A DNA stretch of 64,000 nucleotides, taken from Bacillota bacterium. Lineage in GTDB: Bacteria; Bacillota; Clostridia; Christensenellales; Borkfalkiaceae. The stretch's first letter is position 1; every line of letters starts with the position of its first letter. The DNA lies in assembly GCA_003343995.1 (NCBI GenBank), contig QAKE01000045.1, forward strand, positions 1-64,000, given 5' to 3'. The translations under genes were made by a program, and so were the position numbers. Positions 18,718 to 27,840 of the stretch are shown one piece after another. Below the pieces are notes generated by a model that was not told the origin of the DNA, did no database searches, and was given only the letters and a program-made list of their open reading frames with translations.

Positions 18718-19164
18718 GTGGATTTACACGATAAATACAACGATTTTTTCGTAAAATGCTTTAATCTGATTCTGAAACGGGAAAAAGAAATGCTGCTGGA
18801 GATCGACAAATCGCTTTCCGGCACGGAAATACACGTGATCGAAAGCATCGCCGCGGCGGAGGAAAACAACACCTCCAAACGCGTTGCGGAGCTTTTGCGC
18901 GTTTCCCCCGGCACGCTGACGACCTCCATCGGAACGCTCTGCAAAAAGGGATACGTTCTGCGGGAGCAGGACGCGGCGGACAAACGCGTCGTCCGTCTTT
19001 TTCTGACGGAAAAGGGCAAAAACGCGCACAAAATCCACATGGCGTTTCATAAGCGCATGATCGAATGTCTTTTGAAAGACCTCAGCGAAAAAGAGGCGAA
19101 CTCCCTGATCTCCGCATTGGAAAAATTAAAGGATTTTTTAGGAGATTACAATGCAAAACGTTAA
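18718..19164 (+). CDS. fabT: MarR-family regulator, FabT-like
   Basis: The 148-residue protein starts at GTG 18718 with a GGGAGA site. It has a winged helix: EIHVIESIA..., the recognition segment TSKRVAELLRVSPGTLTTSIGTLCKKG, and a wing with DKRVVRLFLTEKG. FabT proteins repress fatty-acid synthesis genes in response to acyl-ACP. The FabT-type palindrome in its own promoter and the downstream fatty-acid-binding DegV gene support that assignment over a generic MarR role. The stop overlaps the start of the DegV gene by 14 bases. Confidence 0.85.
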   Translation: MDLHDKYNDFFVKCFNLILKREKEMLLEIDKSLSGTEIHVIESIAAAEENNTSKRVAELLRVSPGTLTTSIGTLCKKGYVLREQDAADKRVVRLFLTEKGKNAHKIHMAFHKRMIECLLKDLSEKEANSLISALEKLKDFLGDYNAKR

Positions 19165-19999
19165 ATTTATCACCGATTCTTCCTCCGATCTTCCCAAAAA
19201 GGTCGCCGAAGAACTCGACGTAACCGTCCTGCCGCTGGGCATTTCCTTCGGCAACGAAAGCTTTCTCGACGGCGTGGACATCACCGCCGAGGAATTTTAC
19301 AAGCGGCTGAGGGCGTGCAAGGAGCTGCCCAAAACCAGCCAGCTCAACCGTTTCGCCTTTGAAGAAGTGTTCGCCCCCTACAAGGGAACGGACGTCACCC
19401 TCGCGGTGCTTTTGATCGGCGCGGAGATGAGCGCCACCCATTCCGCCGCGAAAGAGGCGGCGCGGGCGCTCGGCATGGAAGAGCAGATCGTGCTCGTCGA
19501 CAGCGAAATGGTCACCTTCGCGCTGTCCGCCTTCGTCATCGAGGGCAAAAAACTCGCCGAGGAGGCGAAGGACAAAGCCGATCTCGAGGCGAAGCTCGTC
19601 GATCTGCGCTCACGCATACGCCTGTACGCCTACGTGGACGATTTGAAATATCTGCGCTACGGCGGGCGGCTGTCGGCGGCGAGCATGCGCATCGCGCAGG
19701 TGCTGCGCATCCACCCCGTCGTCACCATCGACAAAAAGGTGGACGTCGTTTCCAAACAGATCGGCACGGCGAAGTGCGTTCGCTATATAATCGACAAAAT
19801 CAAAGCGGAGGCCGATTTATCGCACCCCTTATATTTCGGACATTCCGATTGTAAAGCGGAAGGCGAAGCCTTTGAACGGCGCGCGCTCGCGGAAATATCC
19901 GGCGCGACGGCATTTCCCGAACTGCACGACATCGGCCCCACCGTGGGCACGCACGCCGGCCCCGGCTGTTACGGCGTCGTGTTCGTCGCGAAACGGTAG
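19151..19999 (+). CDS. fakB: DegV/FakB family fatty-acid-binding protein
   Basis: The 282-residue protein belongs to the DegV fold. KFITDSSSDLPKKVAEEL is the family N-terminus and SQLNRFAFEEVF carries the first lipid-site motif. YVDDLKYLRYGGRLSAAS and the C-terminal HAGPGCYGV are the other DegV signatures. FakB proteins hold a free fatty acid and present it to the kinase FakA for phosphorylation and entry into phospholipid. No fakA is visible here. Translation is coupled to the fabT-like gene (ATG 19151 lies within its end, with a GGAG site), so uptake and control of synthesis appear co-regulated. Confidence 0.9.
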   Translation: MQNVKFITDSSSDLPKKVAEELDVTVLPLGISFGNESFLDGVDITAEEFYKRLRACKELPKTSQLNRFAFEEVFAPYKGTDVTLAVLLIGAEMSATHSAAKEAARALGMEEQIVLVDSEMVTFALSAFVIEGKKLAEEAKDKADLEAKLVDLRSRIRLYAYVDDLKYLRYGGRLSAASMRIAQVLRIHPVVTIDKKVDVVSKQIGTAKCVRYIIDKIKAEADLSHPLYFGHSDCKAEGEAFERRALAEISGATAFPELHDIGPTVGTHAGPGCYGVVFVAKR

Positions 20000-20030
20000 C
20001 GTTTTATAAAGCTCACACATCCATCCTCAT

Positions 20031-20077
20031 AAAACACGGGGGGACGGCGCAAATGTGCCGTCCCCCCCGTGTTTTTT
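20031..20077. terminator. Bidirectional terminator
   Basis: A 16-bp stem (aacacggggggacggc and its complement) with T runs on both sides (TTTTTT after it on plus, TTTT on minus). It separates the fakB gene from the convergent YcxB-like gene, whose stop codon lies at its right edge. Confidence 0.88.
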
Positions 20078-20618
20078 ATTTGTAATATACTTTTACGTTT
20101 TTGCTTTCCAGAAAGGAAAGAAACGCCGCCGCGCTCCCCGCCGTGAAACCGGAGGCGAGCATGATGTGCGCCTGCACCTTGCTGATATAAAGATAAATAT
20201 AATTGCCGTTCGCGCGCGCCTCCCTGATTTGACGATAATAAAGCACGTTCGAGCCCATCGGCAAGCCGCCGCTCGCGGTGAAGGCGTCGATTCTGTCCTC
20301 GTAAACGAGGTAGGTTTCCTCCATGCCGCGCTCCACCAAATCGGGCACGTTCTTTTTGTTCAGGGCGATCTTGCTTACGATAAACGGCAAAAACAGATAC
20401 ACAACCGCCAACGCCAGCATCACGCCGCCGATCACGTAATCCTCGATAACGAGAAACAGCGCGCCGAGCAGCGCGAACGCCGCCGCGCCGATATACTGCA
20501 TTTTGCCGAACTGCCGCTTTACCGCGTATTTTTGAAAATCGGCGTTTTCCGCTTTTCCGATCAGGCTCTTGTTTTCAAACAACGGGGTTTGCGCAACAAC
20601 TTCTTCCATATTTTCCAT
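20076..20618 (-). CDS. YcxB-like small membrane protein
   Basis: The 180-residue protein has two adjacent membrane helices (about residues 42-82: IGAAAFALLGALFLVI and VIGGVMLALAVVYLFLPFIV). These are followed by a soluble beta-rich tail, including YYRQIREARANGNYIYLYIS, that resembles the C-terminal YcxB-like domain. Function unknown; probably a cytoplasm-facing membrane-anchored domain. ATG 20618 has an AAGGAG site. It follows the MFS gene by 10 bases and is likely co-transcribed with it. Confidence 0.7.
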   Translation of the reverse strand: MENMEEVVAQTPLFENKSLIGKAENADFQKYAVKRQFGKMQYIGAAAFALLGALFLVIEDYVIGGVMLALAVVYLFLPFIVSKIALNKKNVPDLVERGMEETYLVYEDRIDAFTASGGLPMGSNVLYYRQIREARANGNYIYLYISKVQAHIMLASGFTAGSAAAFLSFLESKNVKVYYK

Positions 20619-20628
20619 ATTGACTCCT

Positions 20629-21963
20629 TTAATCCGCGTCGAAGCTCTCCAGCTTGCTCTTTTTGGGCAGCGGCTTGCTGTCTCCGTGGGTTACGAAGAA
20701 CATGGTGGCGAACGCCAGCAGCATAAACACCGCCGAATACATGAACAAAGATTCCATGCCCACGGCGTCCATCAACAGTCCCGACAAAAAGGGCGTGGCG
20801 ATCTGTCCCGCCATGGACGCGGTGTAATAATATCCCGTAAACTTTCCGACGGTGGAACCCTTGCTCATCTCCACCACCATGGGATAGGAATTGACGTTGA
20901 TGGTCGCCCAGCCCACGCCGCACATGGCGAAGAATACCGCCATCACGTAAAACATGGGATCGGCGAACACGCTCCCCTCCGAAAGGTCGATTTTAATGCC
21001 GAAGAGGTTCGAGCCGACGAAGAACGCCGCGAAAAAGGCGACGAACATCACCGCCACGCCGATTAAAATGGTCTTTTTTCTGCCGATGCGCGAGGCGATG
21101 AGCCCCACGGGAATAAACATGGCGATGGCAGCCACCTGCGCCACCATCAGCGGCAGGGAAAACGAGCCGTCCTTGATGCCCCACACCTCCTGCGCGTAAA
21201 CCGAAAACGAGGACGTGACCGCGTTGTACGCCATGAACCACAAAAACACCGAGGCGAGCAGAAAGATCATGCTTTTGGTTTTCGCCTTTCCCAGCTTTTC
21301 CGTTCCCTCGTTCTCGTCCGTGCCGTCGTCGACGATATTGAACCGTCTTTCGTCCTCCTCGCGCAGGGCGTTGAGCTTCGGCTCCTTCACGAGCAGTAAA
21401 AACAACACCAAAAACACCAGCATCAGCCCCGCGACCACCGCAAAGAGCGGCAGATACCGGCTTTCTTCCTTCACCATGACGGCGATGAGCCCCAGCGAAA
21501 TGAGCCCGCCGAGCGCGCCCATCAGGTTGATGACGGCGTTCGCCTTGCTGCGCAGGGGCTTCACCGTGACGTCGGGCATGAGCGCCACCGCGGGAGAGCG
21601 GTACACGCTCATGAAAATCAGCGTAAAGCAAAGGGTGATCATGAACGCGACGAGCGAACCGCTGTCCGCGCTCACGCCAACCGCGATAAAGGTGAGCGCC
21701 GAAAGCACCGTGCCCACCGCGATGTAGGGCGTGCGCCTGCCGAAACGGCACTTTTTCGATTTATCGGAAAGCATGCCGAAGAGCGGCAGCATGAAGAGCG
21801 CGACGATGTTGTCGAGCGCCATGACGATGCCGCGCACCGCGTTGTCCAGCCCGAACGTGCCCGCCAGAATTTTGGAAACGATGCTGTCGTACACCTGCCA
21901 GAACATGGAAATGCTTAAAAAAACAAGTCCCACGAAAAAGGTGTTTTTTACGTTGAGTTTCAT
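20629..21963 (-). CDS. MFS transporter, SLC45/sugar-symporter-like
   Basis: The 444-residue protein has about twelve membrane helices. LFGMLSDKSKKCRFGRRTPYI is the A-like motif of the sugar/cation symporter group of the major facilitator superfamily, and GWATINVNSYPMVVEM resembles the SLC45/sucrose transporter branch. ATG 21963 has an AAGGAGG site; the frame stays open to 22014 but no better start exists. An acidic loop (about residues 196-218) separates the two six-helix halves. The substrate is probably a disaccharide or glycoside, but this is inference. Confidence 0.82.
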   Translation of the reverse strand: MKLNVKNTFFVGLVFLSISMFWQVYDSIVSKILAGTFGLDNAVRGIVMALDNIVALFMLPLFGMLSDKSKKCRFGRRTPYIAVGTVLSALTFIAVGVSADSGSLVAFMITLCFTLIFMSVYRSPAVALMPDVTVKPLRSKANAVINLMGALGGLISLGLIAVMVKEESRYLPLFAVVAGLMLVFLVLFLLLVKEPKLNALREEDERRFNIVDDGTDENEGTEKLGKAKTKSMIFLLASVFLWFMAYNAVTSSFSVYAQEVWGIKDGSFSLPLMVAQVAAIAMFIPVGLIASRIGRKKTILIGVAVMFVAFFAAFFVGSNLFGIKIDLSEGSVFADPMFYVMAVFFAMCGVGWATINVNSYPMVVEMSKGSTVGKFTGYYYTASMAGQIATPFLSGLLMDAVGMESLFMYSAVFMLLAFATMFFVTHGDSKPLPKKSKLESFDAD

Positions 21964-22018
21964 ATTTCCCTCCTTGTACTTTTTCATTTTACCATAAACC
22001 CGCCGCAAATTCAAGATA

Positions 22019-22056
22019 AAAATCGCGGGCGGCGCGAAAATTTTCGCGCCGCCCGC
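22019..22056 (-). terminator. Terminator after thrS
   Basis: A 14-bp stem (gcgggcggcgcgaa / ttcgcgccgcccgc) follows the thrS stop on the minus strand, trailed by ATTTTTATCTT. Confidence 0.85.
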
Positions 22057-22069
22057 AAACGGTTTGTCT

Positions 22070-24001
22070 TTATACTCTTTTCGTCGCGTTTTCTTCCAGC
22101 AGCTTGGCGAACGCGTCCGCCTTCGCCATGCCGCCGAGATCGCCTTCCTTTCTGCTCCAGACGGAAACGGTGTTCTCCTCCGCCTCTTTATCGCCCACGA
22201 CGAAGAAATACGGCACCTTTTCCAGCCGCGCTTCGCGGATCTTATAGCCGATCTTCTCGTTGCGGATATCCGCCTCCGCGCGGAGCCCGCGGCTTTCCAG
22301 CTCCTTCGCCACAGCCTCGGCGTATGCGGCGTTGCGCTCGGTCACGGCGATGACCTTCACCTGCACCGGCGCGAGCCACAGCGGGAACGCGCCGCCGTAT
22401 TTTTCGATGAGCAAAGCGAGGGTGCGCTCGTAACAGCCGATGGAACTTCTGTGAATGACGAAGGGCGTCTGTTTCTCGCCGTTCTCGTCGATATAGGTCA
22501 TGCCGAAGGAATGTCCCGCGGCGAAATCCAACTGCAAGGTGATGAGGGTGTCTTCCTTGCCGTATACGTTTTTGATCTGCACGTCGAGCTTCGGTCCGTA
22601 AAACGCCGCCTCGCCGTCCGCCTCCACGTAATCGATGCCGAGATCGTCCAAAATGGTCTTCATGCGCGCCTCGGTATCCTGCCACGCCTTGTCGTTATCG
22701 ATATACTTCGCCTTGTCGGACTTGCCGCGCTTGCTGAAACGGAAGGTGACGTCCTCTTTCAGCCCCAGACATTCGAGGAAATAATAGCTCAAATCCAGAC
22801 AGCGCTTGAACTCCTCCTCGATTTGATCGGGCGTGCACACGATGTGCCCGTCGGACAGCGTGAACTGCCTTACGCGGATAAGCCCGTGCATTTCGCCGCT
22901 CGCCTCTTTTCTGAACAGCGTGGCGGTTTCGGCATAGCGGCACGGCAGATCGCGGTAGCTTTTCAGCCCGTTTTTATAAATCTGATACTGGAACGGGCAG
23001 GTCATCGGACGGAGCGCCATCGCTTCGGGGCTGTTTTCGTCCCCTAAAATAAACATCTTGTCGCGGTAATGATCCCAATGCCCCGAAATGCGGTACAAAT
23101 CGTGTTTCGCCATATAGGGGGTTTTGGTGAGCATAAAGCCGCGCTTTTCCTCCTCGTCCTCCACGAAACGCGTTAAAATCTGCAAAATCTTCGCGCCCTT
23201 GGGCATGATGATGGGCAGCCCCTGCCCCACGACGTCCTCCGTCATAAAGATGCCGAGCTCCCTGCCGAGCTTATTGTGATCGCGCTTTTTCGCCTCCTCC
23301 ACGGCGGCGAGGTACTCTTCGAGTTCCGATTTCTTCTCGAACGCCGTGCCGTAAATGCGGGTGAGCATCTTGTTCTTTTCGTCGCCGCGCCAATACGCGC
23401 CCGTCACGCTCGTCAATTTGAACGCCTTGATCCTTCCCGTAGAGGGCAGGTGCGGTCCGCGGCATAAATCGACGAAATCGCCCTGCTTGTAGAAGGAAAT
23501 TTCCGCCCCCTTCGGCAGATCTTCGATGAGCTCCTTTTTATAGGGCTCGTCGAAATTATCCATCGTCTTGAGCGCGTCCTTTTTGGGCAGCGTGAAACGC
23601 TCGATCGGCAGATCGCTCTTGACGATTTTCTGCATTTCCGCCTCGATTTTCTTCAAATCCTCCTGATTGATGGGGGTTTTGAAATCGATGTCGTAATAAA
23701 ACCCGTTTTCGATGACGGGACCGATGGCGAGCTTGCAGGTGGGATAGATGGACTTGACCGCCTGCGCGAGCACGTGCGACGCCGTGTGGCGGAATACGTT
23801 CAGCCCCTCTTTATCCTTGAGCGTTACGATTTCCAGCGCGCAATCGCCTTCGATTTTGTACGACAAATCGACGAGTTCGCCGTTCACCTTGCCGCAGACG
23901 GCGTTGCGAAACAGCCCTTCGCTGATGCCTTTGGCGATTTCCCCGACCGTTTTGCCGTTTTCCGCCTTGAGAACGGAATTGTCTTTGAGTGTGATGTTCA
24001 T
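22070..24001 (-). CDS. thrS: Threonyl-tRNA synthetase
   Basis: Charges tRNA-Thr and edits misacylated serine. The 643-residue protein has all domains in order: the TGS domain (about 1-60); the editing domain with HTASHVLAQAVK (the HxxxH type motif) and later the C/H set; the class II core with motif 2 ETATLFRKEASGEMHGLIRVRQF and motif 3 HRSSIGCYERTLALLIEKYGG; and the anticodon-binding C-terminus. The long motif 2 is split here by description: residues TLFRKEASGE then GLIRVRQF. It is transcribed from its own promoter through a T-box leader. Confidence 0.97.
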   Translation of the reverse strand: MNITLKDNSVLKAENGKTVGEIAKGISEGLFRNAVCGKVNGELVDLSYKIEGDCALEIVTLKDKEGLNVFRHTASHVLAQAVKSIYPTCKLAIGPVIENGFYYDIDFKTPINQEDLKKIEAEMQKIVKSDLPIERFTLPKKDALKTMDNFDEPYKKELIEDLPKGAEISFYKQGDFVDLCRGPHLPSTGRIKAFKLTSVTGAYWRGDEKNKMLTRIYGTAFEKKSELEEYLAAVEEAKKRDHNKLGRELGIFMTEDVVGQGLPIIMPKGAKILQILTRFVEDEEEKRGFMLTKTPYMAKHDLYRISGHWDHYRDKMFILGDENSPEAMALRPMTCPFQYQIYKNGLKSYRDLPCRYAETATLFRKEASGEMHGLIRVRQFTLSDGHIVCTPDQIEEEFKRCLDLSYYFLECLGLKEDVTFRFSKRGKSDKAKYIDNDKAWQDTEARMKTILDDLGIDYVEADGEAAFYGPKLDVQIKNVYGKEDTLITLQLDFAAGHSFGMTYIDENGEKQTPFVIHRSSIGCYERTLALLIEKYGGAFPLWLAPVQVKVIAVTERNAAYAEAVAKELESRGLRAEADIRNEKIGYKIREARLEKVPYFFVVGDKEAEENTVSVWSRKEGDLGGMAKADAFAKLLEENATKRV

Positions 24002-24021
24002 AGCTTTTTTCTCCCGATATA

Positions 24022-24262
24022 AAATAAAAAATCCTTAAAACCAACTGCATGGTTTTAAGGACGAAAAAATTTTTCCGCGGTTCCACCTTAATTACCGGAA
24101 ATTACCGGTCGCTTTCAAGGGCAAGCGAAAGGGCGCTTGCAGCCCCGCCCGAAAAAGCGGTTTCGCACTTCGCAAAGCAATGCGTTCTTTCAGCACCCGA
24201 ACGCTCTCTGAAAATGATTTGCGCGCTACTTGTCGATTTCGTTGACGGCGATATGTTGTGAT
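24022..24262 (-). promoter_or_regulatory. T-box leader of thrS (tRNA-Thr sensing)
   Basis: The minus strand carries the T-box core AAGGTGGAACCGCGG (24089-24075) and a terminator, TCCTTAAAACC...GGTTTTAAGGA (24061-24032) followed by TTTTTTATTTT. The Stem I distal parts AGAGAGCG and GGGTGCTGAAAG lie further upstream. A likely specifier is ACC (24161-24159), a threonine codon, in the context GAA-ACC-G. Uncharged tRNA-Thr should pair with the specifier and UGGAACC bulge and block termination, raising thrS expression under threonine starvation. Confidence 0.92.
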
Positions 24263-24265
24263 AGT

Positions 24266-24294
24266 ATCTTATACCCTTTTCGGAGATTTGTCAA
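24266..24294 (-). promoter_or_regulatory. Promoter of thrS
   Basis: Minus strand TTGACA (24294-24289) and TAAGAT (24271-24266), spacer 17. It lies just upstream of the T-box Stem I and overlaps the end of the ytxC region. Confidence 0.75.
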
Positions 24295-24301
24295 CCCCTT
24301 T

Positions 24302-25027
24302 TCAGGAAAAATATCCCCTTCCCAAAATAATTTTATCGCCGAAATATTCTTTGAGGTACTTTTCGTCGGTCGCCGGCAGGGGGGAATTGACCTCCACCTC
24401 CCCGCACCCCGAAAGCAGAACCTCGCGCACGATGCGCCCCTCTTCCAGCCCCTTATCCATCAGCTCGCCGCGGCTTAAACGGCGGTACTGCGCGTCGTAC
24501 ACCTTTTCGTCCTCCACGAACACCTTGCGCTTTTTATCTTCCAGAAGATAGGTGATGAAATCCCTGAGCTGCGCGCCCTGAAAATAATCGGGCATGCAGT
24601 TGACGATGCCCAGCCATTTGGCTTTCAGCGGTCGCAGACGGAAATGGAAAATGCCGTCTATCGCCACGCTCTCGAACCCCGTGAGCCGCCCGAAGGCGTA
24701 CCGCTTATCCTCCTCCAGATCGGCGGCGATGAGCGAGGTTAAAAGCAGTTCTTTTTCGATGCCGCCCAGCCCGCCCGCGGTGATGGCGCGTTTGAAATAA
24801 TCGTATTTATAATTGACGGCGACGACGTCCGCCGCCTTGTCGCAAAGCTCGCGCTTGACGATGTCCGCGTAATACGCGGGGCAGTCCACGGCGAGCACGC
24901 TCCTGCCGCCGGCGCGGCGCACCTCCGCCTTACATTCCGCCTGCGAGAGCAGCTCCCCCAGCGTAAAGCGGATATAATCCAAATTCCCTTCGTTATAATC
25001 CTTGTCGGTTAATGTTATCTGAACCAT
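24302..25027 (-). CDS. ytxC: YtxC-like protein (putative sporulation-associated)
   Basis: The 241-residue protein fits the YtxC family (PF08812), found in spore formers usually immediately upstream of thrS, exactly as here. Its molecular function is unknown. Features seen: a mixed alpha/beta N-terminal part and a helical C-terminal half, with FRLRPLKAKWLGIVN in the middle and DFITYLLEDKKRKVFV after it. No strong ribosome site precedes ATG 25027. It lies 41 bases after the P-type ATPase stop. Confidence 0.75.
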   Translation of the reverse strand: MVQITLTDKDYNEGNLDYIRFTLGELLSQAECKAEVRRAGGRSVLAVDCPAYYADIVKRELCDKAADVVAVNYKYDYFKRAITAGGLGGIEKELLLTSLIAADLEEDKRYAFGRLTGFESVAIDGIFHFRLRPLKAKWLGIVNCMPDYFQGAQLRDFITYLLEDKKRKVFVEDEKVYDAQYRRLSRGELMDKGLEEGRIVREVLLSGCGEVEVNSPLPATDEKYLKEYFGDKIILGRGYFS

Positions 25028-25068
25028 ATATAATCTATTCTATGCTTTTACGCCCTCAAAATACGCCG

Positions 25069-27729
25069 TTACCGCGCTTTTTTGAAAACTTTTTTGCGCT
25101 TTCCGTCGTTTTTCTCCGCGCTCATCAGGCGGTAAACCGCCTTGTACGCCTCGGAAATGAGCACCACCGTAGCGGCGGCGAGCACCGTTTTCACCCACAC
25201 CCCGAAGGAAAGGGGAGAAACGCCGAACGCCTTATGCGCGACTTGCACGATAAACACGTGAATCAAAAACGTCAGTCCGAAGGTCAAAGGCATCAGCCGG
25301 TTGTTTTTGAGATCGGCAAACGCGCTCGTTTTTCCCACCTGACGGCTGTTGAAGGCGTTGAACAGCTGAAAAGTAATGAACAGCGTGAAGATCACCGCCC
25401 CCTGCTCCGCGGCGGACGCGCCGATAAAGTTAAACTTCGATTGCAGCAACAGCACCGCCGCCATGTACGCGGCGTGCAGAAGTATGCGGAAAAACATCTT
25501 TTTGCCGACGATGCTCTCCGTTCTGCCCACGGGCTTGTTTTCCATGACGGACGCGCTCGGCGATTCCAGCCCCAGCGTGAGGGCGGGCGGGCCGTCCATC
25601 ACCACGTTGATCCACAATAGCTGCAAGGTGTTGAAGGGCGCGGGTTCTCCCGTAAAGAGGGTAAGCACGATAAACAGCACCGCGGACAGGTTGACGGTGA
25701 GCTGAAACAATATGAACCGCTGAAGATTTTTATACACGTTGCGCCCGAACGCCACCGACTTCACTACCGTGGCGAAACTGTCGTTTAACAGCACCACGTC
25801 CGCCGCCTCCTTGGTGATCTGCGAACCGGTAACGCCCATGGCGATACCCACGTCCGCGTGGCGGATGGCGGGAGCGTCGTTGATGCCGTCCCCCGTCACG
25901 GCGACGACTTCGCCGCTCTCTTTGAGCGCCTTTACGATGCGCAGCTTCGCGGCGGGCGTACTGCGCGCCACGACCGTAACGCGCTTTAACGCGGCTTTCA
26001 ATTCCTCGTCGTCCATGTCCTCGAGGACGGACGCCTCCACCGCCTCTCCGTCGTCCGACATGATTTTCAGTTCCCGCGCGATGGCGGACGCCGTTAAGAT
26101 ATTATCCCCCGTGAGCATCTTCACGGCGATGCCCGCCTTTTTGCAAACGCGCACCGCGTCGTACACTTCCCCGCGCACGGGGTCGGCGATAACGGCGAAC
26201 CCGTCGAAAATATAGCGCGCGTTTTCCGACTTCAGATCGTCCGCGTGGGCGAACGCCAGCACCCTTTTCCCCTCCTTTTCGTAGGCGGCGATGGAGGCGA
26301 TGATCTTCTGCTTTCTGGCGTAGCTCAAATCGGAAAGGGGCAGCACCTTTTCCGGCGCGCCTTTAATCAGCGTGCGCACGCCCCCGCCGTGCACGAAGGC
26401 GGTGATCATGAACTTCGTATCGGAAGAAAAGGGCACGCGGTGGGTGATCTTCGCCTTTTTCCGCATGTCGGAATACTTTTCCCCCGTCTTTTTTTCGTAC
26501 TCCGCGAGGAGCGCGCCCTCGCTGCTGCTGCCGCCGTAACGCAGTCCGCTTTTTTCCTGAATGAGATCGGCGGTGGAGTTGATGCAGAAATTCTGATACA
26601 GCGCCTCCTTCGCCACGTCCTCCGGCGCGTAACACGTTTCGCCGGTGCATACCCGCACCACGCTCATGCGGTTTTCCGTGAGCGTGCCCGTCTTGTCGGA
26701 GCAGATCACGCTCACCGCCCCCGCCGTTTCCGTGGCGATGAGCTTTTTAATCAGCACGTTTTCCTTGGCGAGCTTCATCATGTTGAGCGCGAGGGAAACC
26801 GCCACGATGGCGGGCAGGCCCTCGGGCACGGACGCCACCACCAGCACGATGCCGGTGATAAAGATATCCGAAAGCGATTCAAAGCTCGCCGTGCCGCTCA
26901 AAAAAAGCCGCACCGCCGACACGATAATCACCAGCGCCGCCGCGCACGCGCCGACGATCGTCACCGTTTTCGTCAGCCGTTCCAGCTTTTGGTTGAGGGG
27001 GCTTTTCCCGTCCTTGCGCACGGAAAGTTCGCCGGCGATCTGCCCCATTTCGGTATGCGAGCCCACGCCGGTCACGATCATTTTCCCCTCGCCCGCGGCG
27101 ATGAAGGTGCCGGAATACAGCATGTTCTTCCGCTCCGCCAAGGGGGTGTTTTCCGCAACGCGGGCGGTCGCGTCCTTTTTGACGGGCGCGCTTTCCCCCG
27201 TCAGCGCCGATTCGTCCACGGAAAGCTCCCTGCTTTCGACTATCCTGCCGTCGGCGAGCACCTTATCCCCGCCGGAAAGCAGCAAAACGTCCCCGACGAC
27301 GATTTCGTCCTTGGCGAGCAAAACGATCTTTCCGCCGCGCAGCGCCTTCACGGACACCTTGTCGTACATGACGCTGAGCGCGGCGAACGCCTTTTGCGAG
27401 CTGCCCTCCATAAACAGGGTAATGCCCACCGAAAGGCAGATCGCCCCGACGATACCGATACATTCGATGAAATCGCCGTCCCCCGTCTTGAGCGCCTTGC
27501 CGAGGTTCGTGCCGAAAGTGATGATAAAACTGAATATAAGAATCAGAATCATCGGCTCCGCGAGCGCCTCGGCGATGCGCCCGAACAGGCTTTTTCCCTT
27601 TTTCCGCTCGATGACGTTTTTTCCGTACGTTTCGGCGTTTTTCCGCGCCGCGGCGTCGCTCAGCCCGCCGTTGATGTCGCTTCTAAATGCGGCGGCGATC
27701 TCCGCCGCGCTCCGTGTGTGAACCTGCAT
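25069..27729 (-). CDS. P-type cation-transporting ATPase (Ca2+-type, P2)
   Basis: The 886-residue protein pumps cations across the membrane at the cost of ATP. It has an N-terminal cation-ATPase domain (LSDAAARKNAETYGKNVI); the actuator loop DESALTGES near residue 175; the phosphorylation site DKTGTLTENRM near residue 345; the nucleotide-binding KGAPEKVL; the hinge GDGINDAPAIRHADVGIAMG; and six C-terminal membrane helices. The fourth helix motif VASVPEGLPAIV (PEGLP) indicates Ca2+/Mn2+-type or Na+/K+-type pumps rather than heavy-metal pumps. Length fits bacterial Ca2+-ATPases. Specificity is inferred. Confidence 0.93.
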   Translation of the reverse strand: MQVHTRSAAEIAAAFRSDINGGLSDAAARKNAETYGKNVIERKKGKSLFGRIAEALAEPMILILIFSFIITFGTNLGKALKTGDGDFIECIGIVGAICLSVGITLFMEGSSQKAFAALSVMYDKVSVKALRGGKIVLLAKDEIVVGDVLLLSGGDKVLADGRIVESRELSVDESALTGESAPVKKDATARVAENTPLAERKNMLYSGTFIAAGEGKMIVTGVGSHTEMGQIAGELSVRKDGKSPLNQKLERLTKTVTIVGACAAALVIIVSAVRLFLSGTASFESLSDIFITGIVLVVASVPEGLPAIVAVSLALNMMKLAKENVLIKKLIATETAGAVSVICSDKTGTLTENRMSVVRVCTGETCYAPEDVAKEALYQNFCINSTADLIQEKSGLRYGGSSSEGALLAEYEKKTGEKYSDMRKKAKITHRVPFSSDTKFMITAFVHGGGVRTLIKGAPEKVLPLSDLSYARKQKIIASIAAYEKEGKRVLAFAHADDLKSENARYIFDGFAVIADPVRGEVYDAVRVCKKAGIAVKMLTGDNILTASAIARELKIMSDDGEAVEASVLEDMDDEELKAALKRVTVVARSTPAAKLRIVKALKESGEVVAVTGDGINDAPAIRHADVGIAMGVTGSQITKEAADVVLLNDSFATVVKSVAFGRNVYKNLQRFILFQLTVNLSAVLFIVLTLFTGEPAPFNTLQLLWINVVMDGPPALTLGLESPSASVMENKPVGRTESIVGKKMFFRILLHAAYMAAVLLLQSKFNFIGASAAEQGAVIFTLFITFQLFNAFNSRQVGKTSAFADLKNNRLMPLTFGLTFLIHVFIVQVAHKAFGVSPLSFGVWVKTVLAAATVVLISEAYKAVYRLMSAEKNDGKRKKVFKKAR

Positions 27730-27784
27730 GGCACTCTCCCGTTATATTTGTATAAATTTATGCAAACCTTTTGCCCGATATGTG

Positions 27785-27813
27785 TTTACAAAGGCTTTTT
27801 AATGTGCTAAAAT
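27785..27813 (+). promoter_or_regulatory. Promoter of the phosphoribosyltransferase gene
   Basis: TTTACA (27785-27790) and TAAAAT (27808-27813) with a 17-base spacer, 28 bases before the start codon. Confidence 0.7.
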
Positions 27814-27840
27814 AGAAACAGAAACGAAAAGAGGTGCGAC

